Of a DNA stretch of 64,000 nucleotides, positions 53,133 to 63,107 are shown piece by piece. The translations under genes and the position numbers were made by a program. Source of the stretch: Latrodectus hesperus (Eukaryota > Arthropoda > Arachnida > Araneae > Theridiidae); NCBI GenBank assembly GCA_037975125.1, contig CM075855.1, positions 82,717,278 to 82,781,277 on the forward strand, written 5' to 3'. Every line of letters starts with the position of its first letter. The stretch's first letter is position 1. Below the pieces are notes generated by a model, which ran no database searches, was not told where the DNA came from, and saw only the letters and a list, made by a program, of their open reading frames with translations.

Positions 53133-54573
53133 CACTACTGGTCATTAAAATTGCTACACCAAGAAGGAATGCAAATAACAAAACGATATTTATTGGACAC
53201 ATACATTATAGTGGAAAAAACAAGTGATTAGATTTAAAGGAAATTAGGATGTATACATCTTAAGAAATCAGTACCCAGAGCAGCCACTCTGGCTGCAATA
53301 ACAGCATTTATGCGCCAAAGCATGGAGTCAAACAGAGATTGTATGGCATGTACGGGGATCTTATCCACGAGGCTTCAACACTATGCCACAGTTCATCAAC
53401 AGTAGTGGATGGTGAGTGATGGCGTACCAATCGCTCGGTAAACATTAATTCATAAATTCGGCAACCACACGTTCTCAAATTAACCATAAATTCGGCAACC
53501 ACACATTCTCAAATGGTGACAGATCAGAAAAACGTGCTGGCCAGGATAACAGTCGAACCTGTTCTGTATCAAGGAAGTTCAGAACAGTACGGGCAACATG
53601 CGGTCGTGCATTATCCTGTTGAAACAAAGCATTAGGGAGGCTTCGAAGATACGGCAGAGTCACGGGCCTTAAAACATCGGAAATGTAACGGTTGCTGTTC
53701 AAAGTGCCGGTAATGCGAACAAGAGGTGATCGAGACGTGTATCCAATGGCACCCCATACCATCACTCCAGCCGATGGGCCAGTATGGCGATGTCCAATGC
53801 AAGCTGGCAATGCGCATTCTCCACGATGCCTCCAAACACGGATTCGGACATCATGGTCCTGTATACAGAACCGAGATTAATCTGTAAAGATGACGTGATG
53901 CCATTCCCGCGTCCAGGTTCGTCACTGATCACACCATTCAAGGCGCTCCTGTCTGTGACGCAGCGTCAATGGTAGCCGAAGCCATGGTCGCCGTGCAGAC
54001 AATCCATGCTGCTGCAAACGTCGTCGAACTGTTCGAGCAGAAATTTGTTACCTTGCAAATGACTCCATTTCTCGACTCAGAGTTCGTGACGTGGCTGTAC
54101 GATTCCTTGTGACCATGAGGATAAGATGTCTGTCTTCTCTGCTGTTAGTGATGGGGGTCGCTGAGATCCTGCATGACGTTCCGTATGATTGTCCTGAACC
54201 CATTGATTCCATATTCTGCTAACAGTCATGGGGTGTCGACCGACGTGAGCAGCAATATTGCGGTACGATAAACCGCAATCCCGGTAGGCTATAATCCTTC
54301 CTCGATCAAAGTCAGAAACGTGCTGATAGGCATTACTTCTTACACGAGGCATTACAGCAACTTTCATTGCCGAAAACAACGTTGAAACGGAAATTGAGTA
54401 TGAGAAAACTGCTGTCAAATATCTGGTTTTATATACATTGTAGATGTCGCTACTGTCGCCTGCTTTGTATGAATGCGCAGAAAATCTAATCATATGCATA
54501 TCACAGCAAGTTCTACCTGTCATACAAATTTCACGTGTGTGGTGTGCCACTTTCCTGGTATAGCAATTTTAAT
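53133..54573 (-). mobile_element. Tc1/mariner element copy 2, truncated at its 5' (right) end
   Basis: Same family as 3646-5040. The left end CACTACTGGTCATTAAAATT is present at 53133 with TA before it. At the right end the inner TIR ('tagcaattttaat') is present to 54573, but the outer 11 bases and the TA are missing. The sequence continues directly into a Gypsy integrase. Contains a 30-bp tandem duplication (53451-53480 and 53485-53514) that lengthens the transposase gene. Confidence 0.9.
53268..54352 (-). pseudogene. Tc1-family transposase, indel-damaged (copy 2)
   Basis: Start codon at 54352 (MPRVRSNAYQHVSDF, one Arg-Arg shorter than copy 1). HTH and NRIW-type region intact to about 54080, where a frame break occurs (ends SWSQGIVQPRHEL). 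The C-terminal half, 53810-53475, keeps AGVMVWGAIGYTSRSPLVRI, FQQDNARPHVARTVLNFLD with the second catalytic Asp, and FSDLSPFENVW with the Glu (Ile to Phe beside it). A 30-bp duplication follows. Damage is by indels, unlike copy 1, which has only stops. Confidence 0.88.
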
Positions 54574-55407
54574 TTGGGAAGGACAACCAAATCTCGAGAT
54601 CAACACATTGAAAAGAGCTTTGCATACGGTTGAAGCTTTGACATCAGGAATAGGAACAGCCTTTGACCATATGGTGAAACAATCGATAAGTCTGAGACAA
54701 TGTATATTACCATCACTTGGAGGTAGGGGTCCTATTAGGTCAAGATGAATTTGCGAAAATCGAGAATCTGGAAAGTTAAATGTACCTAATGGAGTTTTTG
54801 TATTTTTGTGAATTTTAGAACGTTGACAGGGTTCACAACATCTTACTTGCTCTGATATGTATTTATACATGTTGGGCCAAACGTATCTTGAATTAATCAA
54901 CTTTTTACTTGCGAATATTCCCGGATGAGAAAGTCCGTTTAGTTGATTAAAAATGATTTGGCGATATATTTTTGGAACAAATGGTCGAGGGTTGCCTTTC
55001 GATATATCACAATATAAATGCACATTTAAAATAGGAATAAATGTTTTCTCCAATTTAAAAGCGGATGGATTTTGAAGAAGTGATTTTAATTCTGGATTAT
55101 TTTCTTGTGCGAGAATAAATCTTCAAAATTTAAAGGAATAGAAGAGATATTGTCTCTTTCTATACGGGATAGTGTATCTGCCACTTGATTGTCTGTGCCT
55201 TTGGTATGACGAATATCAGTTGAAAACTGTGAAATGCTGTCTAGGTGTCTCAGCTGACGTGGGGAACATTTATCGGGTTTCTGTTTGAAGGCATAAATAA
55301 GTGGCTTTTGATCTGTGTAGGCTGTAAAGTCACGACCATCAAGTAAATGTCTAAGTTTTTTTATTGCTGTGTAAATTGCCAATAATTCGCGATCATAGGT
55401 AGACCAA
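54574..55407 (-). pseudogene. Gypsy-type LTR retrotransposon pol fragment: RNase H and integrase
   Basis: On the minus strand, NWSTYDRELLAIYTAIKKLR (55407 down) and YTDQKPLIYAFKQKPDKCSP are Gypsy RNase H, ending TKGTDNQVADTLSRIERD. One frameshift near 55115. Then comes the integrase zinc-binding region LNGLSHPGIFASKKL with YVWPNM and CEPCQRSKI, where the first His of the HHCC motif is Asn. The catalytic core follows: FSQIHLDLIGPLPP (first Asp) and LRLIDCFTIWSKAVPI (second Asp), cut at SRFGCPSQ by the Tc1 end. Upstream RT, gag and LTRs are absent here. Confidence 0.9.
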
Positions 55408-55419
55408 TTTTTTTTTTAT

Positions 55420-55867
55420 TTTTACTGAGTTTCATTGACATAAAAGTGTTTGGCATTAATGATGCTGGCTTCAGGCTCGTCAACACCTTCTTCAGCCTTT
55501 TCAGTGTCGTAATCTGGCAAGATTTGGTCGTAGAGAGCTTTCTCCTGATCATATTAGTCACCAAACTCACTGCCTTTATCCTCCAGTCAGCAATTCACTA
55601 TGCCAGTGCAGTTTCCTTTTTCACAATTTTATTATTACGCGGAGTTATCTCATGTTTTGCTTCTTTATTGAAGATTATTGAAGCCGTTTTGCGGATGTTT
55701 GCATCATCTTTCTTGATGTACCGTACTGTAAATTCATTCACCCCGTAATGGCATGCCACAGATGCGTAACTTCTACCCTCTTTGATCATATCTAAAAGTT
55801 TCACTTTTCCATGTTTGCTTATGGTCATCATCTTCTTCCTCTTGGCAGCCGCGGACGAACCTTTCAC
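55420..55867 (-). pseudogene. Tigger/pogo-type transposase, N-terminal fragment
   Basis: From 55867: GSSAAAKRKKMMTISKHGKV, then LLDMIKEGRSYASVACHYGV with NEFTVRYIKKDDANI, a CENP-B/pipsqueak-type helix-turn-helix, then NKIVKKETALA and a stop at 55598. A shifted frame goes on with MIRRKLSTTK / YDQILPDYDTEKAEEGVDEP and ASIINAKHFYVNETQ. This matches the DNA-binding part of Tigger elements; the DDE domain is missing. It abuts the Gypsy fragment through an A/T-rich run (55408-55419). Confidence 0.75.
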
Positions 55868-56401
55868 TGGAGCATAGTGCTTAGGTGGTATTATAAGGGC
55901 TCAAATAATGAAAAACGTTATCGCTTAAGCAAAACAAGTCATCAACAACACATCATTAAAATACAGTATGCGAGACATTCAACATCAGGAACAAGACTGG
56001 CAAAATAAAACAAGAAAATAAGCTAGGTGAGGATGCTTTGATATGCAGACAATTACACTCACAGGGATAAATCCATTCGTACTTCCATTGGTGGATGTCG
56101 TACCGGAAAACAGTCACGCACTTTTATTAGAGCCTGGTTTGTACTCGCAGTCAACTCATCTCTTTGTTTGGCTTGCAGGGATCCTTCTCTCGCGCATCTG
56201 CATGAAACTACAAAGTAGATAAGGAAATATATTTGCATTTTTTGTTTTTAATTTTTGATGAATGAATATTTTAGAAAAATCCACGAAACACTGCAGCCGC
56301 AAAATATGAAGCGCAAAAAGGTTTTAGAAGTGCATGTTTAGCCTTATGTTTTAGAAGTATACTGTATTTCTAAAACATAAGGTCAGTTTTTGTTGCAAAT
56401 A
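55868..56401. other. Intergenic or Tigger flank, nothing firm
   Basis: The first part may be 5' sequence of the Tigger element. No terminal inverted repeat was found. Contains one hairpin, listed separately. Confidence 0.4.
56342..56382. repeat. Perfect 15-bp inverted repeat (hairpin)
   Basis: CCTTATGTTTTAGAA at 56342-56356 pairs with TTCTAAAACATAAGG at 56368-56382 across an 11-base loop. No gene end lies nearby. It sits just outside the Tc1 element that starts at 56402. Confidence 0.9.
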
Positions 56402-56913
56402 CACTACTGGCCATTAAAATTGCTACACCAAGAAGGAATGCAAATAACAGAACGATATTTATTGGACACATACATTATAGTGGAAAGTACAAGTGATTAG
56501 ATTTACAGGAAATTAGGATGTATAGATCTTGAGAAATCAGTAGCCAGAGCAGCCACTCTGGCAGCAATAACAGCATTTATCCGCTTAGGCATGGAGTCAG
56601 AGATTGTATGCCATGTACGGGGATCTTAGTCCATGCAGCTTCAACACTATGCCACAGTTCATCGACAGTAGTGAATGGTGAGTGATGGCGTGCCAATCGC
56701 TCGGCAAAAATTGACCACACGTTCTCAATTGGTGACAGATCAGGAGAACGTGCTGGCCAGGGTTACAGTCGAAACTGTTCTGTATCAAGGAAGTTCAGAA
56801 CAGTACGGGCAACATGCGGTCTTACATTATCCTGTTTAAATAAAGCATTAGGGAGGCCTCGAAGATAGGGAGAGCCACGGGCCTTAACACATTGGAAATG
56901 TAACGGTTGCTGT

Positions 56914-56929
56914 TCAAAGTGCCGGTAAG
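56914..56929. repeat. Target-site duplication of the LINE, left copy
   Basis: TCAAAGTGCCGGTAAG, identical to 62218-62233. It belongs to the Tc1 transposase gene (QQ copies elsewhere read 'tcaaagtgccggtaat'). Confidence 0.95.
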
Positions 56930-57302
56930 ATTAAGATTACACCGTCCCACCCGAAGGTATACGGCGGAGATGGACGTTAGCGATAGCAATGAAGCCAAGG
57001 TGAGATGAACCAGGTAGGGGCACCTGTCACAAAGTCCTAAAGGACAAAGAAGAATCTCAAGGGCGGCGGAGAAACCAAGCCGTCAGAAAAAAGTCCCAAA
57101 GTGTGGGGCGGGGCGAAAAGCAATCCATCGAGTTCGCTCTCTGACTGAAAGATGGGCCAGCACGGCCTTTATTTAATACAAAAGGATACAGTGGAAAATA
57201 TTTACAATACATACAGTTAAGGAATACAATAACAAGACAGAATAGTTATATACAAGATTACAGTGTTTGAGTTATGTACAAAAAGTGTAGATTGTTACAA
57301 AG

Positions 57303-60300
57303 CTAGTTTGAGTTGTCGTTAATTTGGTGTTGGAGTTCTAACGACAGGATCTCCCTTAGTCCTTTGATTACATTTGGGAGCTGTATGAGGAGTTTGATGT
57401 CTTTATCGAGGTAGTCCTTCGGAAACCATGTGTTTCTAGTAGTGTTATAGTGCGCACAGTGTAGGAGGAGATGTTCGGGTGTGCATGTTTCGTCGTCATG
57501 GGAGCACTTGCTAGAGGAAGCATGGAACCTGCTCTGATAAGTTCCGAAAACTCCATGCCCCGTCAAGAATTGGTTGATAAAGAAGTCCCCGGAGATACGC
57601 TTTCTGGAGACTTTGGGAGTGAAGGAGTGAAGCCTTCTAGTCTTGTGTGATTGGTCCCACAAGTTTTGCCAACTTTTAATTTCTAGGTCTTCTGTGATCT
57701 TTTTGAATTGCTGTCTACTGTATTTAACACAGTGGTCAACGTCTTTTAATTCGGTGGCCTCTTTAGCCGCTAGGTCAGCTGCTTCGTTGTGTTGAATTCC
57801 CACATGGGCCTTTACCCAATGGAAGGTGTATTTGTGGGGCTGTGATTGAATCGCTTCCTTGATTTCCCTAATTGTTTCACTAAGAATATCGGTTGAGGAA
57901 ACAGCCATAAGTACCGATCTAGAGTCCGTATGAATATGGCAAGTCGCCTCGATGCTATTCATGTATTGTATGGTGAGGAGAATGGCCAGAGCTTCCGCCT
58001 CGAATACTGTAGCGTCGTCGTCTAGTCTATTTTGTATCTTTGTTATATGGAGTTCTTTGTGGAAGATAAGTGTGGCACATCCCGTTGACTTTCCTATCTT
58101 AGAGCCATCAGTATAGGCGAAATAGTCGTTATGATTTTGTGTAAAAGTCCAATTAACGTGTACAGCCTCCCAAGGTGGCTTTGGGTCGTATTGATAGGTC
58201 CACGAATTCTCCGGTTGGAAAGTTCTGGTTTCTATCTTGATGGTGTCCCCTTTTCTCCAGAGTTTGTACCTAATCTGAAGGGTGTTGGCTTTGATATGGA
58301 GAGGTACGCAGCCCGCAAGTACCTGTAGTGCGTGTGTCGAGGTGGTTCTGTAGGCTTTGGTAATCTTAATTAGTGCAGCTCTTTGTAGTTGAGAGAGCAG
58401 TCTATTGATCTTTACCTTATTGCTATACCATACTGGGCAACCGTATAGTATGATTGCCTCTATTGCTCCTATATAGATGGTTTTGAGAACTGCTGGTTTT
58501 AAGCCCCAAGTGGCCCTGGCAATCCTGGTGATTTTCTGGACAATACAACCAATGTTTTCTTTAACTCCCGTAAGGTGTCTGTTCCAAGTGAGTTTGGGGT
58601 CAAAAGTGAGTCCCAGGTATTTGAGTTCTCTAGTGTACTTAAGCTTGTGGCCACCTAATGTAATGCCTGGTCTTCTTGTGATGTCCCTGTTTAATTCAAA
58701 GATGGTGTATTGGCACTTGTTGTAACTAAGTTTAAGTCTAAATGTGTTGATCCAATTTTCAACGATGTTGAGTTGTCTCAAGGCCTGTTTTGTGAATTTG
58801 AAATAGGAGCTGGCAGAAAGGATGATTGCGATATCATCTGCGAATGCCTGGCAATGGGCATTCTCTCCAAAGTCCTGAGTTAATAACTCGTTGGCAACGA
58901 GTAACCATAAGAAGGGGCCCAGACTAGATCCCTGTGGGACTCCATTGGTGTAGGAAATTGTGTTGTTGTCGTCATCTAAATAGTGTCGATTCGAGACAAA
59001 TGATTTCACGATTGTGAAGATGTTACTTGGAGTATGGTACTTGTCTAGAATGCGGAGGATATCTAGCCATCTAGCGCTGTTAAACGCATTCTTGATGTCA
59101 AGTGAGATTAGGCACGTAAATCTTTTCTTATCTTTGTTGTCAGTGATGATTTGGACAAGTTTGTCAGTTGCGTCATTTGTGTTTTTGCCTTTCATGAAGC
59201 CAAATTGATTCTGATGTAGAGCTTTTTGTTGTGGAAGTAGTAGGACAGTCTATTAAGAATGAGTTTGTCTAAGACTTTTCCCCAAACCGGGAGAAGACAT
59301 ATCGGCCTGTACGAGTCTCTCAAGTTAGGGTCTTTTCCGTCCTTGGGTATTAGCACCACCTTTGCGATTTTCCAGTAACTGGGAAAAGTGCCTGCTCTAA
59401 GGCAGAGATTGAAGATGCTGGTGACCCAGGCTCTGTCAATGTGGAATAGCTCCTTATATATGTCAAGACAGACATTATTGTGTCCCGGTGCTTTGCTAGC
59501 ATTCATGCTATTAATGGCCGACTCGACTTCAGCCTCAGTGAAGGGTGGGTCCCTATCGTTGGTCATCGTGTAAACAGGGTACTGTATATGCTGGTAGGGA
59601 AAGTGAAATTTAAGTATCGCATTAATGGTGTCAGAAGCATTATTTGTAAGGTCTCCGTTATCAAGTTTAACTGGCTTGATGTCACTTGGCCTGTACAATT
59701 TGTCTCTGATAATTTTGTATGGCGCTCCGAAAGACTCGTTGTCAGCAATATTCCCAAGGAAGTCTTTAAAAGCTTTCTGTCTTGTGAGTAGGATATGTTT
59801 ACGATAGTTAGCTGCAGCCTTCTTAAATGCTGCCTTCTTTAAGTTCCGAATGTTACTGTCTGATTCCGCTTGGTACCTGCGCCTTAACGCCCTGACTTTA
59901 CTTCTGGTGATGGTGAGCTCTTGAGTCCACCAGTAATTTTGTGGCTTTAAGTTTTTAACTTTAATTTTGTTTTTCTTACAAAGTGTGCTGATCTCGGCTT
60001 CAATATTTTGAATTGCGCTATCAACGTCTTGGATAGTATCAATGGGGAACTTATCAATTATCCTACTAAGTCCATCACAGAGGTTATTCCAGTTTAGGTT
60101 TTTCTTATGGTATCTAATATTTTGTGGAAATTTAGTTTTGGCATTCGTTAAATTAAAGGTCATCATAAGGTGATCACTCGTGGTGAATTTGTCAGAGATA
60201 GTCCAGTCTTTAATGTTACAATCTCCGAGGTTCTTCGTAAGAAGAACATCTATCCAGCTTTCACCTATTGAGCTGCAGAATGAAGGCTTGCTGTCCTTAT

Positions 60301-60805
60301 TGTTTTCAATGTTAAGTTCATGTGTGGAAGCAAAGTCCAGTAGGACTTCCCCTCTGGTATCAGTGGGTCGACGGCTCCACGCTGTGGATTTAGCATTGAA
60401 ATCGCCCATAATTATCCAGGCGAGATCTTTGTGTATTAGAAGGGCTGCGTCAAGGTGCCTCAGTGAGTCTGTGAGTTGCTTCGAGGGTGGACAGTAGATT
60501 GTGCAAATGCAGAAAGGTGTGTCGTTAATGATAGTTTTGACGATAACTATTTCGTCCTTTATCAGGATCGGGCTAATATTAAATTTCTTGTTGACAATAA
60601 GAGCCGTTCTGGGAAGTTTGTCGGAGATGATTTGCATGTTTAAGGTGATGCCTGTGACATTGTTTTCAGAAGTGTGTGGATCGTTAGCCGAAATGAAGTC
60701 TAGGTTAAGTTCTTTGATATCTTCAGCGAGTAAAAGGTTTGCAGCACGGCAGTGGTTGAGATTTATGTGCGCAAAGTTAATCTTGTGCGATTCGTTAATA
60801 TTCAT
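57303..60805 (-). pseudogene. LINE ORF2: endonuclease, reverse transcriptase, RNase H (one 1-base gap)
   Basis: Enzyme that nicks the target and copies the LINE RNA into it. First part (60805-59192, 537 codons): APE-type endonuclease with INLNHCRAA (res 15-22), GDFNA (134-138), WIDVLL (184) and SDH (210-212), then RT text SKAPGHNNV (437) and SYRPICLLPVWGKVLDKL (498). Second part (59195-57303): NQFGFMKG, motif A SLDIKNAFN (Asp33 of this part), motif B GVPQGSSLGP, catalytic FADD (118-121), RNase H AYTDGSK / FEAEALAIL / IHTDSRS / AHVGIQHNEAAD, and a C-terminal CSHDDETC..H...C knuckle. The two parts differ by one missing A in the run at 59223-59227. In the endonuclease the usual catalytic Glu of '[QS]EPY' reads NDPH (Asp42). 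Start at 60805 overlaps the end of ORF1 by 11 bases. Confidence 0.92.
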
Positions 60806-61937
60806 AGTTGGTTAGTGTAATTAGCTTATTTATTTCTCTTCCATATATTGGGCATATTTTGCTATTGGCTAGATGATCCGTTTTAAACTTAGTTTTAAAT
60901 TTAGAATTGCTTTCAGCACAGTTCGCGCATTTAATGTTCTCCTGACAGTCTTTCTTAATATGATTGTCGGCACACCTACGGCAAGTATCTTTGCCCTTGC
61001 ATTCCATAGCCTTATGGCCATATCTTAGGCATTTAAAGCACTGGTTAATTCTTAAATATTCTTTAAAATTTATGCTTTGCCAGCCGGTGAAAAGTTTGTT
61101 CCTGCCTTTAATTTCTCTGTATCCTGCTCCGTTAAGTGTAATAACCCAGTTATTACCCTGTCTTCCCTTGTATCCGTAAACAACGTTGATCTCGACCTCC
61201 TCGCTAAGTGAATTTTGGGTTTTAATTATGTCTGCGACTTCTTCTTTTTGAATTTCGCTTTCTACCTCATACAGGATAAATCTTGGCATTTTCTTAATGG
61301 GTTTTCTGACCTCAATTTGATTTTTAAAAGATTCATTTTGATTGATTTCACTAATAATTTTTTCTAAGTCCTCTTCTTTGGTGGTTTCAAGTAGAATGCC
61401 ACCCTTCCTTACTGGTCTAACCTGTTTAATATTAAGTCCCAACTTAGTTGGGTTTATAGCTTTTTTAACGGCTGATTTCGTTTCCTCCGAGGAGGACTCA
61501 TTCTTAGGATAAAATAATATCACGTTATCTTTTCTCTGTCGTGATCTTTCTCGCCTAACATTAATTTTGTTTCTGTTTTTGCTTTTATCTCTACTCTTAT
61601 CTCTTTTATCTCTTCTTGTGTTATTGTCTGATCCCTTCTTTACCACATCAGCAAAAGTCTGTGTCTTTGTGGTATTAAGGACCTTTATTTGTCCTTCTAG
61701 AAAGGCGTTCCTCTCTATTTGCGAAATCGCAATATCGAGTATGTGGGAAAGTCCGTTTCTAATTTTCTGCTGAGCAGAAATGCTCACCTTGCTCGTAGCA
61801 AGAGCAGTTTGTATAAGAGTCTCATACTCCAAAAGCAGTGAAAGTTCTGTCTTGTTTCCATTACTATTTGTGTTAGTGTCCTCACTATTATATATCTCCG
61901 ACTCACTTTCGTGAGCCTCACTTTGTATGTCTGTCAT
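60795..61937 (-). CDS. LINE ORF1 (gag-like nucleic-acid-binding protein)
   Basis: 380 residues, uninterrupted. Acidic N-terminus (res 8-31), a coil-prone segment (res 33-90), and a strongly basic stretch (108-137, RRDKRDKSRDKSKNRNK). A central fold probably of the RNA-recognition type seen in LINE gag proteins (about 137-275; inference) is followed by three CCHC-like zinc knuckles: Cys300-Cys303-His308-Cys313, Cys319-Cys322-His326-Cys331 and Cys337-Cys340-His355-Cys362. The last has unusually wide spacing. It would bind the LINE RNA and form the ribonucleoprotein carrying ORF2. Its stop lies inside the start of ORF2 (ATGAATATTAA). No stop or frameshift was seen, so the gene may still be translatable. 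Confidence 0.93.
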   Translation of the reverse strand: MTDIQSEAHESESEIYNSEDTNTNSNGNKTELSLLLEYETLIQTALATSKVSISAQQKIRNGLSHILDIAISQIERNAFLEGQIKVLNTTKTQTFADVVKKGSDNNTRRDKRDKSRDKSKNRNKINVRRERSRQRKDNVILFYPKNESSSEETKSAVKKAINPTKLGLNIKQVRPVRKGGILLETTKEEDLEKIISEINQNESFKNQIEVRKPIKKMPRFILYEVESEIQKEEVADIIKTQNSLSEEVEINVVYGYKGRQGNNWVITLNGAGYREIKGRNKLFTGWQSINFKEYLRINQCFKCLRYGHKAMECKGKDTCRRCADNHIKKDCQENIKCANCAESNSKFKTKFKTDHLANSKICPIYGREINKLITLTNYEY

Positions 61938-61949
61938 GGGGACGAGCTA

Positions 61950-61997
61950 AAAGCAGTGTCCGCTCGTATATAAAAGAGCACAAAGCAGTGTCCGCTC
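61950..61997 (-). repeat. Direct repeat in the LINE 5' UTR, just before ORF1
   Basis: GAGCGGACACTGCTTT occurs twice (complement at 61950-61965 and 61982-61997), period 32 bp, ending 12 bp before the ORF1 start codon. Could be a promoter or translation element, or a simple duplication. Confidence 0.85.
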
Positions 61998-62024
61998 TTA
62001 TAAAGTCCCTCTGCCTCCGTTAGC

Positions 62025-62040
62025 CACTAGTGAACTAGTG
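62025..62040. repeat. Short perfect palindrome in the LINE 5' UTR
   Basis: CACTAGT at 62025-62031 and ACTAGTG at 62034-62040 with a 2-base loop, inside the LINE 5' untranslated region. Confidence 0.8.
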
Positions 62041-62217
62041 TTTCCAGGAGCCACCACGAGGAGGTGGAGGTCAGATGGTTCGCAAGAAATCGAACTTGGC
62101 TATCAAACTGAATCGATTTGCCAAGATTGAGTTGCACTTTCCGGATAGACTCTGGGCCGTTGTCTGGAAACGTTCAATGCTCAAATTACCAGATTTCTTA
62201 CTGTGGGACTGGCTCCC

Positions 62218-62233
62218 TCAAAGTGCCGGTAAG
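62218..62233. repeat. Target-site duplication of the LINE, right copy
   Basis: TCAAAGTGCCGGTAAG, identical to 56914-56929. The Tc1 transposase sequence resumes here. Confidence 0.95.
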
Positions 62234-63107
62234 GCGAACAAGAGGTGATCGAGACGTGTATCCAATGTCACCCCATACCATCACTCCAGCAGATGGGCCA
62301 GAATGGTGATGTCCAATGCAAGCTGGCAATGCGCGTTCTCCACGATGCCTCCAAACACGGATGTGGCCATCATGGCCCTGTATACAGAACCAAGATTCAT
62401 CTGTAAAGATGACCTGATGCCATTCCCGCGTCCAGTTTCGTCGCTGATCACACCATTGAAGCCGATCCTGTCTGTGACGCAGTGTCAATGGTAGCCGAAG
62501 CCATGGTTGCCGTGCAGACAATCCATGCTGCTGCAAACGTCATCGAACTGTTCGAGCAGAAAATTGTTGACTTGCATATGACTCCATTTCTCGACTCAGG
62601 GTTAATGACGTGGCTGTACGATCCCTTGTGACCATGCGGATAAGATGTTTGTCTTCTTTGCTGTTAGTGATGGGGGGTCACTGAGATCCTGCATGACGTT
62701 CCGTATGATTGTCCTCAACCCATCGACTCCATATTCTGCTAGCGGTCATGGGGTCTCGACCGACGCGAGCAGCAATATGGAGGTACGATAAACCGCAATC
62801 CCGTTAGGCTATAATCCTTCCTCGATCAAAGTCAGACACGTGCTGATAGGCATTTCTTCTTCTTACACGAGGCATTACAACAACTTTCTTTGCCGAAAAC
62901 AACGTTGCAACGGAAATTGAGTATGAGAAAACTGCTGTCAAATCTCTGGTTTTATACACATTGTAAATGTCGCTACTTTCGCATGCTTTGAATGAATGCG
63001 CTGAAAATCTAATCATTTGCATATCACAGCAAGTTCTACCTGTCATGCAAATTTCACGTGTGTGGTGTGCCGCTTTCCTGGTGTAGCAATTTTAATGGCC
63101 AGTAGTG

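Larger units (their letters stand above)
56930..62217 (-). mobile_element. Nearly full-length two-ORF LINE of the R1/LOA/I group
   Basis: 5288-bp non-LTR retrotransposon on the minus strand, bounded by a perfect 16-bp target duplication. Order: 5' UTR 62217-61938, ORF1 61937-60795, ORF2 60805-57303, and 3' UTR 57302-56930. Endonuclease-RT-RNase H order with an ORF1 bearing CCHC knuckles places it in the R1/LOA/I group; RNase H argues for LOA or I rather than R1 itself. The 3' end, read on its own strand, is GGTGTAATCTTAAT with no poly(A) tail. Only one frame break was found, so it is the youngest sizeable element in the window. Confidence 0.93.
56537..62875 (-). pseudogene. Tc1-family transposase interrupted by the LINE (copy 3)
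   Basis: Start at 62875 (MPRVRRRNAYQHVSDF). A stop follows soon after GRIIA (TAC to TAA near 62804). The middle is readable at 62536-62234 (FTDESWFCIQGHDGHIRVW with the first catalytic Asp, then SAGVMVWGDIGYTSRSP). The rest is at 56929-56537, where QQDNA is disrupted ('ttacattatcctgtttaaat' on the plus strand) and the tail ends before the stop at 56537-56539. It carries point stops and indels in addition to the LINE insertion. Confidence 0.88.
56402..63107 (-). mobile_element. Tc1/mariner element copy 3, split by a LINE insertion
   Basis: Left end CACTACTGGCCATTAAAATT at 56402 (TA at 56400-56401), matching right end at 63107. Without the LINE (56930-62217) and one copy of its target duplication, the element is 1402 bp, close to the 1395 bp of copy 1. 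The right flank is CC instead of TA, so one end of the target site has changed or been lost. Its transposase fragments lie on both sides of the LINE. Confidence 0.93.

Noticed and set aside
57303..61937. Many plus-strand open stretches of 60-105 codons opposite the LINE ORFs
   Set aside because: They lie antisense to well-supported LINE coding sequence and show no domain of their own.
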